Shown here piece by piece: positions 1 through 8,994 of a stretch of 64,000 nt of DNA. Made by a program: the position numbers and the translations under genes. The DNA comes from an uncultured Bacteroidales bacterium (GTDB taxonomy: Bacteria; Bacteroidota; Bacteroidia; Bacteroidales; Bacteroidaceae). The notes beneath the pieces are model-generated. The model saw only the letters and a program-made list of their open reading frames with translations, ran no database searches and was not told where the DNA came from. Position 1 is the stretch's first letter. Each line of letters begins with the position of its first letter. Where the stretch lies: NCBI GenBank assembly GCA_902774335.1, contig CACYHW010000013.1, forward strand, positions 1 to 64,000. Reading direction: 5' to 3'.

Positions 1-146
1 AAATCGGGTGCAGAATGTGCAGTACATGCTCATAATGTTTCCCAAATGTTTCCCAAATTTGCCGTAACGTGCTGATAATCAGCTCTCGTTAGCCGCCGCT
101 CAGGGTGCTATTGAGAACTGCTAATTACAGTTTGAACATAACAATT
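1..146. other. Left-edge region without a recognisable gene
   Basis: No gene can be supported here. One frame is open from the window edge to a TGA at 73-75 (plus strand) and could be the last codons of a gene outside the window, but the 24 residues are not recognisable. An exact tandem pair of an 11-mer, TGTTTCCCAAA, lies at 36-46 and 47-57. The region ends at the terminator at 147-178. Confidence 0.4.
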
Positions 147-178
147 GGTGGCGAACCTTTTGGTTCGCCACCTTTTTT
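147..178 (+). terminator. Rho-independent terminator
   Basis: A perfect 11-bp stem (GGTGGCGAACC / GGTTCGCCACC) with a 4-nt T loop is followed by six T residues, so it is oriented to stop plus-strand transcription entering from the left edge. It lies 44 nt beyond the stop of the minus-strand operon and may also weakly stop that one, although the minus-side T run is poor. Confidence 0.8.
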
Positions 179-221
179 ATATTTACAGTGCCGTTGGAGG
201 GTTCGTTGCGTTTGGAAAGGG

Positions 222-1271
222 TTATTTGGAGAAGGTGTAGAACCAGAAGAAGGTTTGGTGATGGGCAATGTAGGTGGCGTTGGATTGGTATTGTTTGGGG
301 GCTGACTCCAGTTGGAGCAAAGATTGCCGGAAGGTTGTGTATGTGGTTTGTTCCCGGGCGTATTGGTCGGGGAACTTGGCTTGCACTGTAGTATCGTTGG
401 CTATTATCAGGGCCTGAAGGTAGTACTTGGGCAGGGTTGTGTAGTTATTCAAGTTGATGGAGTCCCGGAACGAGTCTATGTCTCCTTGCAGAAGGCAGGA
501 GGTCAGGTAGGCCTGGGTGTTGTCCATTTCTTTTAGTGCGGCGGAGAGAGCTTTGGGATCGGAGATGCTGTATTCAAAGAGCAGGTCCCCTATCCTGCTG
601 CCGGCGGGGTTGGCATCGGCGGGCAGGTTGAGCATGGATTTGGCTCTTAGCAGGTCGATGGTTTGGTTGGATTCCTCCTCCAAACTGCCTACGTTAAGCA
701 CCCCTTCGTAATCCTGCTCAGCATAGAGACGTTCCATGCGGAGGCGGCGGTGGAGGTTCTCATCGGTATTGCCTACATAGCCGGTCATGCAGAAGAGAAA
801 AGCCAGGATAAGCAGATTGCCGGCAAGGGTACGGGGACGGTCGTTGTGATCGGACCTGGGGACCGATGCCACTATCTTACAGACCAGATACAGGAGCACT
901 ACAAATATGACCGTAAGCATCCATTTGATGGTCAGTTCTCCGAACAGTGAGTTACCGTCGTAGATCGTTATTATCCCTAAGAAAGCAGCCGCAAAAAGGT
1001 AATTACAGGCATAAAGACCGCGCTTGAACCTTAAAAGGAACTTACCCGGGAGCACCAGCAACTGTGAGAATGCAGTAAGCAGTAGCGCAACTACCGCGCT
1101 ATTGGGGGCATCTATTCCAATGGGGTGTTCCATTCCGTACAACGCCTTGTTGTAAGCCGCACAGAGCAGGTCCTGCTGGAAGAAATATATCCAGCAGAAT
1201 GCGAAAACCGAGAAGAGTATTCCGCACAACCACTTTACGCACACCTCACAAGACAGTTTTCCCATTGGCAC
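222..1271 (-). CDS. DUF6057-like membrane protein
   Basis: 349 aa. About five hydrophobic segments occupy the N-terminal half (roughly residues 12-31, 58-80, 86-104, 112-133 and 149-167), followed by a soluble, probably periplasmic, domain of about 180 residues rich in Leu and acidic residues. The aromatic C-terminus (FFWFYTFSK) resembles the ends of Bacteroidetes DUF6057 proteins; the function of that family is unknown to me. Its start overlaps the end of glgB by 26 nt, so it is the last gene of the minus-strand operon starting at the PBP gene and is probably translationally coupled. Many DUF6057 proteins I recall are longer, so this may be a short version. Confidence 0.6.
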   Translation of the reverse strand: MPMGKLSCEVCVKWLCGILFSVFAFCWIYFFQQDLLCAAYNKALYGMEHPIGIDAPNSAVVALLLTAFSQLLVLPGKFLLRFKRGLYACNYLFAAAFLGIITIYDGNSLFGELTIKWMLTVIFVVLLYLVCKIVASVPRSDHNDRPRTLAGNLLILAFLFCMTGYVGNTDENLHRRLRMERLYAEQDYEGVLNVGSLEEESNQTIDLLRAKSMLNLPADANPAGSRIGDLLFEYSISDPKALSAALKEMDNTQAYLTSCLLQGDIDSFRDSINLNNYTTLPKYYLQALIIANDTTVQAKFPDQYAREQTTYTTFRQSLLQLESAPKQYQSNATYIAHHQTFFWFYTFSK

Positions 1272-3270
1272 GAACCTTTTTGAGTACTATTGCAGAGCGT
1301 GCGGGAAGATAGAGCTTGAGCCACTCCTTACGGGTCTTCTTGTAAAGAGGATCCATGAGAGTAAAGTGCTCCAGATTGTCATCCACCCTTCCGTATCCGC
1401 CGAATTCTATGCTGTCACTGTCCAATACGGTCTTGTAGGAGCCCTTGGGGACAAGGAAACCGTAATCGGAGAATGAACGCGTGGGGTTGAAATTGAACAC
1501 AAAGACCAGATCACCGCGGCCGAAAGCCAGCACCTGATCACCGTCGTTATGCCAATATTCCACCACATCCTTTTTCTGATAGTTCTTGACCGAACCCAGA
1601 AGTTTGACCATGGCACGGTCAAAATCGCCCAGCCAGCAGTATGCGAGTTGCTTATTATCGACAAGGCTCCACTGACGGCGCGCATATTTATGGCTCCACC
1701 CGTTTCCCTCGCGCGGGAAATCTATCCACTCCGGGTGGCCGAACTCATTGCCCATAAAGTTCAGGTATCCTCCGTTCATGGCCGATGCGGTCACGAGCCT
1801 TATCATCTTATGAAGGGCTATGCCGCGTGATGTCACATCGTTGCCTCCGTCCTTGGTGAAATGCCAGTACATATCGGCATCAATCAGACGGAAGATAACC
1901 GTCTTATCACCTACAAGAGCCTGATCATGACTCTCTACGTAGGATATGGTCTTTTCGTCCTTGCGTCGGTTGGTAACCTCCCAGAAGATGCCGGCCACAG
2001 ACCAGTCCTCGTCCTTCTTTTCCTTGATGGCCTTGATCCAGTAATCAGGAATGTTCATGGCAAGACGGTAATCAAAGCCGAATCCGCCGTCATCAAAGGG
2101 TGCTGCAAGACCCGGCATACCGCTCACCTCCTCGGCTATCGTGATGGCATCGGGATTGAACTGATGTATAAGCCTGTTGGCAAGCATCAGGTAGCAGATG
2201 GCATCGTCGTCCTGATGGCCGTTGAAATAGTCGTCGTAGTTGCAGAAAGCCTCACCCAGACCATGGCTGTAGTAAAGCATGGAGGTGACGCCATCAAAAC
2301 GGAATCCGTCAAAACGGAACTCGTCCAGCCAGTATTTGCAGTTGGACAGCAGGTAGTGAAGCACCTGGTCCTTACCGTAATCAAAGCAAAGCGAGCCCCA
2401 TGCGGAATGCTCGTGGCGGTCGCCTGGCAGGAAATACTGGTTGGGATCGCCGGCCAGGTTACCCAGTCCTTCGTCCTCGTTCTTGACCGAATGCGAGTGC
2501 ACCAGATCCATAATGACCGATATGCCCATGCCGTGAGCGGTATCTATGAGTTCCTTGAGTTCCTCGGGGGTTCCAAAACGCGATGAGGGGGCAAAGAAAC
2601 TCGATACATGGTAGCCGAAGCTTCCGTAATAGGGATGCTCCTGGATAGCCATAACCTGTATGCAGTTATATCCTGCAGCCTTGACACGCGGAAGCACATT
2701 ATCCTTGAACTCTATATATGTGCCCACTGTCTCACTCTCCTGTGACATACCTACGTGGCACTCGTAAATGAGCAGCGGATCCTGCTTGGGCTTGAAAGAG
2801 GTCTTCTTGAAACGATAAGGCTTTTGGGGATCCCAAACCTGGGCCGAGAATATCTTGGACGAAGGATCCTGCACCACCCTGCGGCACCATGCCGGGATAC
2901 GGTCTCCCTGACCGCCGTTCCACTTGACGCGCATCTTGTAGTGCTGGCCGTGTCCTATCATACCCAAGGGTATGCGTACCTCCCAGTCGCCGGCCTGATT
3001 TATCCGTTTAAGACGGAAACGCTCCTGCTCCTCCCAGCCTGAGAAATCACCTATCAGATATATGTCCGTAGCGTTGGGAGCCCACTCACGGAACACCCAT
3101 CCGCTATCTGTACGCAGAAGTCCGTAATAGAGATATCCGGAGGCAAATTCCTTGAGGCTCTTCTTTCCGCCGGTAAGTTGGCTTTCACGCCACAATGCGT
3201 GATCGTGCCGGCCTTCTATGGCACCTGTATAAGGCGTCAGCCAAGGGTCATTCTCTATTATCTTCAGCAT
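1246..3270 (-). CDS. glgB: 1,4-alpha-glucan branching enzyme (GH13, eukaryote-like subfamily)
   Basis: 674 aa, the usual length for the eukaryote-like branching enzymes of Bacteroidetes. It creates alpha-1,6 branches in glycogen by cutting and transferring alpha-1,4 chains. An N-terminal CBM48-like region (about 50-150) precedes the GH13 barrel. The four GH13 signatures are visible: DLVHSH (255-260), GFRFDGVTS with nucleophile D326, TIAEEVSGMPG with acid/base E380, and YVESHDQ with D449. The phrases RFDGVTSML and AEEVSGMP are typical of the eukaryotic-type subfamily. Its start overlaps the upstream YhcH-like gene by 7 nt and its end overlaps the DUF6057-like gene. No other glycogen gene (glgA, glgC, glgP) is nearby; it is embedded among envelope genes. 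Confidence 0.95.
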   Translation of the reverse strand: MLKIIENDPWLTPYTGAIEGRHDHALWRESQLTGGKKSLKEFASGYLYYGLLRTDSGWVFREWAPNATDIYLIGDFSGWEEQERFRLKRINQAGDWEVRIPLGMIGHGQHYKMRVKWNGGQGDRIPAWCRRVVQDPSSKIFSAQVWDPQKPYRFKKTSFKPKQDPLLIYECHVGMSQESETVGTYIEFKDNVLPRVKAAGYNCIQVMAIQEHPYYGSFGYHVSSFFAPSSRFGTPEELKELIDTAHGMGISVIMDLVHSHSVKNEDEGLGNLAGDPNQYFLPGDRHEHSAWGSLCFDYGKDQVLHYLLSNCKYWLDEFRFDGFRFDGVTSMLYYSHGLGEAFCNYDDYFNGHQDDDAICYLMLANRLIHQFNPDAITIAEEVSGMPGLAAPFDDGGFGFDYRLAMNIPDYWIKAIKEKKDEDWSVAGIFWEVTNRRKDEKTISYVESHDQALVGDKTVIFRLIDADMYWHFTKDGGNDVTSRGIALHKMIRLVTASAMNGGYLNFMGNEFGHPEWIDFPREGNGWSHKYARRQWSLVDNKQLAYCWLGDFDRAMVKLLGSVKNYQKKDVVEYWHNDGDQVLAFGRGDLVFVFNFNPTRSFSDYGFLVPKGSYKTVLDSDSIEFGGYGRVDDNLEHFTLMDPLYKKTRKEWLKLYLPARSAIVLKKVRANGKTVL

Positions 3271-3716
3271 GACTTACGTATTTTCACTATGAGTTTAAGT
3301 ATGCCGTCCCTGGTGATAGCGGGAGCATGTCCCTCGCCGGGGAAGAACACCACGAACATTCCCTTCCTGACATTCAGGTAGGTATCGCACAGACCGGGAT
3401 AGAATGCCACATCCCTATCCTTGTTGTAGGGTACCGAAGGAACGGGCATGAAGGGAGCCGATATAAATCCCATCTCCTCGTCGGACGAAATGGGAACCTG
3501 AATGTCGATATACTCCGTATGAGCCTCAATGGGTACCTCCTGACGGGTCTGTGCGCCCTGACGGTTTACATTGACAAACAGGTCATCGCCCTGCAGATCT
3601 ATCCTGCCCGTTTCAAGGCTTTCAAGATTGGTGGTGCGGAAAAACTCCTGTACCTTGTCCATCAACGGACTGATGAATCCGTATTCTCCAAGTCTGTCAA
3701 GCGTGTCAAGTATCAT
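3264..3716 (-). CDS. YhcH/YjgK/YiaL family protein (DUF386)
   Basis: 150 aa, matching the usual length of this cupin-like family (YhcH, TabA, EbgC beta subunit). Members act on or bind sugars or glycosyl compounds, for example in sialic acid catabolism, and carry a metal site of His/Glu residues. Here AHTEYIDIQ near residue 65 and FFPGEGHAPAI near 125 correspond to the family's conserved His/Glu motifs. It follows the MORN gene's position in the operon with only a 3-nt gap and overlaps glgB by 7 nt. No sialic-acid genes are nearby, so the substrate is unknown. Confidence 0.85.
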   Translation of the reverse strand: MILDTLDRLGEYGFISPLMDKVQEFFRTTNLESLETGRIDLQGDDLFVNVNRQGAQTRQEVPIEAHTEYIDIQVPISSDEEMGFISAPFMPVPSVPYNKDRDVAFYPGLCDTYLNVRKGMFVVFFPGEGHAPAITRDGILKLIVKIRKSC

Positions 3717-3719
3717 ATC

Positions 3720-4763
3720 TCAGTATATTATTGTCCTTAATTTCTTTCCTGTTTTATCCTTTACGGTGAATGTTCCGGTGCGTACACCCTCCTTGAACAT
3801 TCCCTCAAGACGTGTTCCGTCGGCCTCCTCGACTATACCTTTTCCGTCCACAAGACCGTCCACAAAGGAGCCTTTGAACTTGGTGCCGTCGGCCAGACTC
3901 ATGGAGCCGTCGCCCCACGGCTTGTCGTTCTGCCACTCACCGTAATAGCTGTCGCCGTTGGCCCATACCATCTGGCCGGTGCCCTCGCGACGGTTGTCTT
4001 TCCACTCACCGTCATAGACGGAGCCGTCGGACCATGAGTAGACGCCCTTACCGTCGGCAAGACCGTTACGCAGGGTTCCCTTGTAGCTGTCACCGTTGGC
4101 AAACTTATAATCACCGGTACCGGTTATGGTTCCGTTGCGGAACTGTCCCTTGTAGGTATCGCCGTTGGCCATGACACAGGAGCCGTTGCCATGCTCCATG
4201 TCATTTTTCCAAGTGCCGGTATAGCTGTATGAGGAGCTTTTGTATTCACCCTGTCCGTCACGGCGACCGTTCTCCCACGATCCTCTGTACTCGGAACTGT
4301 CATTCCAGCACATCAGGCCTGTACCCTGACGCAGGTCCTGCGACCACTCGCCCGAGTAATAGGAGCCGTCGGCCCACATGTAGACACCCTTGCCTTCACG
4401 CTCGCCGGAGTGCCAGCTGCCTTTGTAGACATCGCCGGAATTATACTGCAGCTCTCCCTCACCCCAGCGGACATTGTTGTCCCAGAATCCCAGGTAGAGA
4501 TCTCCGTTGGCATAGTGACAAATTCCCACACCCTTGCGCTGTCCCTTCTCGTACGCGCCCTCGTATACATCGCCGTTTACATGCTCCGTACGTCCTGTTC
4601 CGGACGGTTTGCGAAGCCTCATCTGACCGGTATATACGGAGCCGTCGCTCAGCACGATACGGTTTTTCTTATCCTGCTTGAGACTGTCCTGCTGGTTATT
4701 CCTGGCAGACAATCCTAAAGGCAGCGACAGGAGCAGAGTGAGTATGTATACCTTCAACCTCAT
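3720..4763 (-). CDS. Secreted MORN-repeat protein
   Basis: 347 aa. A Sec signal peptide (about residues 1-20, ending LGLSA) is followed by a short linker and about 13 consecutive MORN repeats of 23 residues, each with the pattern YxGxWxxGxxxGxGxxxxxxGxx. The repeats run almost without interruption from about residue 44 to the end; the last is degenerate (LEGMFKEGVRTGTFTV). MORN repeats fold as beta-hairpins and usually mediate protein or membrane contacts; a periplasmic or surface scaffold role is inference. Its ATG overlaps the kdsB stop by 4 nt (ATGA type), so it is co-translated with an LPS sugar-activation gene. Confidence 0.85.
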   Translation of the reverse strand: MRLKVYILTLLLSLPLGLSARNNQQDSLKQDKKNRIVLSDGSVYTGQMRLRKPSGTGRTEHVNGDVYEGAYEKGQRKGVGICHYANGDLYLGFWDNNVRWGEGELQYNSGDVYKGSWHSGEREGKGVYMWADGSYYSGEWSQDLRQGTGLMCWNDSSEYRGSWENGRRDGQGEYKSSSYSYTGTWKNDMEHGNGSCVMANGDTYKGQFRNGTITGTGDYKFANGDSYKGTLRNGLADGKGVYSWSDGSVYDGEWKDNRREGTGQMVWANGDSYYGEWQNDKPWGDGSMSLADGTKFKGSFVDGLVDGKGIVEEADGTRLEGMFKEGVRTGTFTVKDKTGKKLRTIIY

Positions 4764-5515
4764 ACAGACTGCTTTTTCAGGAATTCCTCGGCAGCTGCAA
4801 GGTCATCGGGGGTATCTATACCGATGGTCTCGACATCGGTCACACCAACCTTGATGCGGTAACCGGCAGACAACCAACGTAACTGTTCCAGACTCTCGGC
4901 CTTTTCCAGGGGTGCCTGCGGCAGTTCGGTGACAGCCTTGAGGACATGAGCCTTGAAAGCGTAGAGTCCGATATGCTTGAAGTATGTGCGACGCGCGGGC
5001 CACTCCTCCTGAGGTATGCCTCTAAGGTAAGGGATGACGCTGCGGCTGAAATAGAGCGCGTTCCAGTTGTCGTCAACAACCACCTTGGGGCTGTTGGGAT
5101 TTGCAATCCTGTCAAAGGTGGAATCCGGTCCGAAAGGCTTTACGAGCGTGGCGATATCGGTATCAGGGCTGTCAAACAGGCTCTTTATGGTCTGTAACTG
5201 CGAGGGCTGTATGAACGGCTCATCACCCTGGATGTTAACTACGACATCGGCCTTTACGCCGCATTTCATGAAAGCCTCATAGCAACGGTCGGTGCCGCTC
5301 TTGTGATCCTCACGGGTCATTATGGGGGTGAATCCGCCCTCACGGACCGCATCGAAGATACGTGCGTCATCGGTTGCCACAAAGACGTGGTCGAATACCT
5401 TTTTGGCCTGTTCGCATACACGGATAATAACCGGTTTGCCGCCCAGCACAGCAAGAGGCTTGGCCGGGAAACGGGTTGAAGCGTAACGGGCAGGTATGAT
5501 AGCTGCAAATTCCAT
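4760..5515 (-). CDS. kdsB: 3-deoxy-manno-octulosonate cytidylyltransferase (CMP-Kdo synthetase)
   Basis: 251 aa, full length for the family. It activates Kdo as CMP-Kdo in the cytoplasm for attachment to lipid A. The N-terminal nucleotide-binding motif ARYASTRFPAKPLA starts near residue 10, and VNIQGDEPFI (about 92-101) is the conserved metal/nucleotide region. It begins 1 base inside the end of the PBP1A gene (TGATG junction) and overlaps the MORN gene by 4 nt. Operon with PBP1A ties LPS and peptidoglycan synthesis together transcriptionally. Confidence 0.95.
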   Translation of the reverse strand: MEFAAIIPARYASTRFPAKPLAVLGGKPVIIRVCEQAKKVFDHVFVATDDARIFDAVREGGFTPIMTREDHKSGTDRCYEAFMKCGVKADVVVNIQGDEPFIQPSQLQTIKSLFDSPDTDIATLVKPFGPDSTFDRIANPNSPKVVVDDNWNALYFSRSVIPYLRGIPQEEWPARRTYFKHIGLYAFKAHVLKAVTELPQAPLEKAESLEQLRWLSAGYRIKVGVTDVETIGIDTPDDLAAAEEFLKKQSV

Positions 5516-7875
5516 CAGAAAGAATCTATAGAGTAATTATCAAGTATATCGCCTTCGGAGTTCACGAATCCCGCGCAGGGATCATAATCCTCGGGAATGT
5601 CAAATCTGGTGCTGGGCAGGTAACCCAGGTTGGCCGAATCGGCATACACCTTATCCATGAACATGCCGAATATGGGGAGCGCAGCATGGGCGCCCTGGCC
5701 GTGATCCATATCATCAAAGTGGATGTCGCGGTCCTCACCTCCTACCCAGCATCCGGCTACCAGGTCCGGAGTGTAACCCATGAACCAGGCGTCGGAGTGG
5801 TTGTCGGTGGTACCGGTCTTGCCTCCGCAGTCAACTGTGTAGAATGTGGGGAACAGGTTCTTGGAACGCAGACGTGTTCCTGTTCCCTCGTTTACCACGG
5901 CACGCATCATATCGATCATCTTGTATGTGGACTCCTCGCTGACAACCTCGTTGCTGCGGGCCGAGAACTGAGCCAGGATATTACCCTCGGAATCCTCGAT
6001 CCTGGTAACGTAGAGAGGTGTGGTACGGATGCCATGGTTCACGAATGTGGTATAGGCACTCACCATCTCCTCGACCGATACGTCACAGGTACCCAGGCAG
6101 AGCGAGAGCACCGGCTCGATGGCACGGTTGCGCAGTCCGAACTCATGCAGCAGGTTTACGAAAGCGTAAGGGCTCAGGTTACTCATCAGGTAAGCCGTGA
6201 TATTGTTGTTGGAGCGTGAAAGACCCCACTTGAGAGTTACAAGCTGGCCGAGCATCTGCTTGCCGTCATCCCTGGGCTGCCAGATCTGTCCCGACTCCGT
6301 CAGAATGGTCTGGGTCTGGTTGATGGTCTGGTCGCACGGTGAATAACCGCTCTCCATTGCAAGAGTATAGAGATAAGGTTTCATGGTTGAACCAACCTGA
6401 CGGCGGCCCATGGTCACCATATCATACTGGAACGTGCTGAAATCAGGTCCTCCCACATAGGCCTTGACATGTCCCGTCTTGGGTTCCATGCACATAAAGC
6501 CGGTACGCAGGAAGAACTTGAGATAACGGAGCGAATCCATGGGAGACATGAAGGTATCAACAGGACCGTCATAGGTAAAGAGGTTCTTCATCCTGTAGGG
6601 GGTGTTGAATACCTTGATGATGGAATCCCTTGAGACACCTGCATTCCTGAGGTCTCTGTAGCGGTCCGTATCCTCCATGGCGCGGTTCATGATGCTCTGT
6701 ATCTGCTCAGGTGTGATATTGGATGTGAAAGGAGCTGTCTTGACACGTTTTTTGGCCTGGAAGAATGCCGGCTGCAGATAATCCTGCAACTGTGCGGCCA
6801 CAGCCTCCTCGGCATACTGCTGCATTCTGGAGTCTATGGTCACATATACCTTGAGGCCATCGGTATAGAGGTTATAGGGGTTGCCGTCGGCATTGAGATT
6901 CTTGTTGCACCAGCCGAACAGGGGATCCTGCTCCCAGTCGAGAGAGTCCTCATAGAACTGCTGCTGTTGCCAAGAGTGGGAGTACTTGGACATCTTGCGA
7001 TCCGGCTGTTGGGCGCTCATCCTGAGACGCAGGTACATTCTCAGATATGCAGCCAGACCCTCGGCATGATCCACCTTGTGATAATCCAGCACCAGATCGG
7101 TGGCCTGCAGTGAGTCTGTCAACTCTTGGGACAGGAAACCGGCCTTCTCCATCTGCGAAAGCACTACGTTACGGCGCTCACGTGTTCTTTCGGGACGACG
7201 GCGCGGATTGTAGAGCGAAGCGTTCTTGCACATGCCCACAAGGGTAGCGGCCTCTTCGGCATTGAGTTCGGAGGGCAGTTTTCCGAAATAGGTATATGAA
7301 GCGGTGTAGATACCCACCGCATTGTTTACGAAATCATACTTGTTCAGGTAGAGAGTAAGGATTTCCTCCTTTGTATAATACCTCTCAAGCTTGACAGCTA
7401 TCACCCACTCGGTAGGTTTCTGAAGTGCTCTCTGGACCGAATTGTGGGCCACATGCTCCGTATAGAGCTGCTTGGCCAGCTGCTGGGTGAGCGTACTGCC
7501 GCCGCCCGCGCTGCGCTGCTGCAGGATGACGCGCTTTACTATGGCTCTGACCAGAGCCTTGAGGTCTATGCCCGAGTGATCCTGGAAACGTACATCCTCG
7601 GTAGCGATAAGGGCCTTGACAAGATAAGGTGACAAGTCTTCGAAATCCACCCATACGCGGTTATCGGACGCATAGCTGTAAGAGCCCAGCACTACTCCGT
7701 CGGACGATATTACCTGAGTCGCAAACTTGTCGATAGGACTCTCCAAATCCTCCACCGACGGGATATTGCCAATCCATCCCCTGCTGATACCCGTAAAGAT
7801 TAGATAAAGCGCCAGAACACCGGCTGCGAATAAGATCCAAAGACCCAGAATGATACGTTTAACTGTCTTGCCCAT
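5515..7875 (-). CDS. mrcA: Penicillin-binding protein 1A (bifunctional transglycosylase/transpeptidase)
   Basis: 786 aa class A PBP that polymerises and cross-links peptidoglycan in the periplasm. One N-terminal membrane anchor (about 8-30) is followed by the GT51 domain with catalytic E93 in ATEDVRFQDHSG and the GGGSTLTQQLAKQL motif (124-137). The transpeptidase domain has SxxK at S496-K499 (GSTMKP), SxN at S555-N557 and KTG at 686-688. All catalytic motifs are intact. It is the first gene of a six-gene minus-strand run whose members overlap or nearly touch, and a TAAATTTG -7 box lies about 65 nt upstream. Confidence 0.95.
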   Translation of the reverse strand: MGKTVKRIILGLWILFAAGVLALYLIFTGISRGWIGNIPSVEDLESPIDKFATQVISSDGVVLGSYSYASDNRVWVDFEDLSPYLVKALIATEDVRFQDHSGIDLKALVRAIVKRVILQQRSAGGGSTLTQQLAKQLYTEHVAHNSVQRALQKPTEWVIAVKLERYYTKEEILTLYLNKYDFVNNAVGIYTASYTYFGKLPSELNAEEAATLVGMCKNASLYNPRRRPERTRERRNVVLSQMEKAGFLSQELTDSLQATDLVLDYHKVDHAEGLAAYLRMYLRLRMSAQQPDRKMSKYSHSWQQQQFYEDSLDWEQDPLFGWCNKNLNADGNPYNLYTDGLKVYVTIDSRMQQYAEEAVAAQLQDYLQPAFFQAKKRVKTAPFTSNITPEQIQSIMNRAMEDTDRYRDLRNAGVSRDSIIKVFNTPYRMKNLFTYDGPVDTFMSPMDSLRYLKFFLRTGFMCMEPKTGHVKAYVGGPDFSTFQYDMVTMGRRQVGSTMKPYLYTLAMESGYSPCDQTINQTQTILTESGQIWQPRDDGKQMLGQLVTLKWGLSRSNNNITAYLMSNLSPYAFVNLLHEFGLRNRAIEPVLSLCLGTCDVSVEEMVSAYTTFVNHGIRTTPLYVTRIEDSEGNILAQFSARSNEVVSEESTYKMIDMMRAVVNEGTGTRLRSKNLFPTFYTVDCGGKTGTTDNHSDAWFMGYTPDLVAGCWVGGEDRDIHFDDMDHGQGAHAALPIFGMFMDKVYADSANLGYLPSTRFDIPEDYDPCAGFVNSEGDILDNYSIDSF

Positions 7876-7938
7876 TTATTCTATTTCTGTCTCACGCTGC
7901 CCAGTCACGCATGTGCTCCGGACACCTTCATTATCCTA

Positions 7939-7969
7939 CAAATTTAGCACAAAAAGACAGTATAAGAAA
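7939..7969 (-). promoter_or_regulatory. Putative promoter of the PBP1A-kdsB-MORN-yhcH-glgB operon
   Basis: Reading the minus strand, a TAAATTTG -7 box (7946-7939) matches the Bacteroidetes TAnnTTTG consensus. At a 19-bp spacing lies TTTC (7969-7966), one mismatch from the -33 TTTG. It is about 64 nt upstream of the PBP1A ATG. Confidence 0.5.
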
Positions 7970-8041
7970 CACTCTTGTTACAAAATTTGGCTTTTTATAG
8001 AAAGTTATGAACAAGCGCTCACGCAGTTGGTATTTTATTAG

Positions 8042-8049
8042 TAATTTTG
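8042..8049 (+). promoter_or_regulatory. Putative -7 box for the pyrB operon
   Basis: TAATTTTG fits TAnnTTTG and lies 25 nt before the ATG at 8074. No clear -33 TTTG is seen at 19-21 bp. Because the box overlaps the TTG at 8047, it argues that translation starts at 8074 and not at the TTG. Confidence 0.4.
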
Positions 8050-8073
8050 GACTCCCGAACAAACTATATTCAA

Positions 8074-8994
8074 ATGGATCAAACAGGCAGAAGTCTTATC
8101 TCCCTCGAAGGGCTTGACAGAGAGGATATTCTCTGGCTCCTGGGCCACGCGGCCGAATTCGAGGCTAACCCTAACAGCAAGATCCTGGACGGGAAAATCG
8201 TAGCTACCCTTTTCTTTGAACCCTCAACCAGAACCAGACTCAGCTTTGAGACTGCCGTGAACCGCCTGGGCGGACGTGTTATCGGTTTTTCCGATGCAGC
8301 CACCACAAGTTCCTCCAAGGGCGAGACGCTCAAGGACACAATCATGATGGTGAGCAACTATGCTGACCTTATCATCATGCGCCACTATCTGGAGGGTGCC
8401 GCACGCTACGCAAGCGAAGTTTCACCGGTTCCCATCATCAATGCCGGCGACGGTGCCAACCAGCACCCTTCGCAGACCATGCTTGACCTCTACTCCATGC
8501 TTAAGACCCAGGGCCGTCTTGACGACCTTAACATATACCTTGTAGGAGACCTCAAATACGGACGCACGGTACACTCCATGCTCACCGCCATGAGATTCTT
8601 CAACCCCACCTTCCATTTTATCTCACCCGATGAGCTCAAGATGCCGGAGGAGTACAAGGAGTACTGCCGCATACATGGCATAAAGTTCGAGGAGCACAGC
8701 CGCTTTGACGAGGAGACCATAGCCGATGCCGATATCCTTTACATGACCCGTGTACAGCGCGAGAGGTTCACGGACCTTATGGAATATGAGCGCGTCAAGG
8801 ATATGTTCATTCTCAAGAACGACATGCTGCGCAGCGCCAAGCCCAACCTCAAGATACTTCACCCGCTGCCCAGAGTCAACGAGATAGCCCAGGATGTGGA
8901 TGACAATCCCATGGCATACTACTTCCAGCAGGCCAAGAACGGACTGTATGTACGTGAGGCTCTTATCTGCAACGCTTTGAACCTTTTAAAATGA
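8074..8994 (+). CDS. pyrB: Aspartate carbamoyltransferase, catalytic subunit
   Basis: 306 aa from the ATG at 8074. It condenses carbamoyl phosphate and aspartate in the first committed step of UMP synthesis and forms a complex with PyrI. The carbamoyl-phosphate site [13 protein letters not shown] is at residues 47-59, followed by [11 protein letters not shown], the HPSQTMLDL segment and [10 protein letters not shown], all as expected. An upstream in-frame TTG at 8047 would add nine residues, but it lies within the predicted -7 box and family members begin near this ATG. It overlaps pyrI by 4 nt (ATGA). Confidence 0.95.
   Translation: MDQTGRSLISLEGLDREDILWLLGHAAEFEANPNSKILDGKIVATLFFEPSTRTRLSFETAVNRLGGRVIGFSDAATTSSSKGETLKDTIMMVSNYADLIIMRHYLEGAARYASEVSPVPIINAGDGANQHPSQTMLDLYSMLKTQGRLDDLNIYLVGDLKYGRTVHSMLTAMRFFNPTFHFISPDELKMPEEYKEYCRIHGIKFEEHSRFDEETIADADILYMTRVQRERFTDLMEYERVKDMFILKNDMLRSAKPNLKILHPLPRVNEIAQDVDDNPMAYYFQQAKNGLYVREALICNALNLLK

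Noticed and set aside
826-840. GGGGACGGT inside the DUF6057-like gene, and a partial reverse match near 49924
   Set aside because: Both are in coding sequence, lack the rest of the core and have no inverted partner; chance matches to the REP-like motif.
8047-8073. TTG start adding nine residues to PyrB
   Set aside because: The TTG lies within a predicted -7 box (TAATTTTG), and the family starts near the ATG at 8074.
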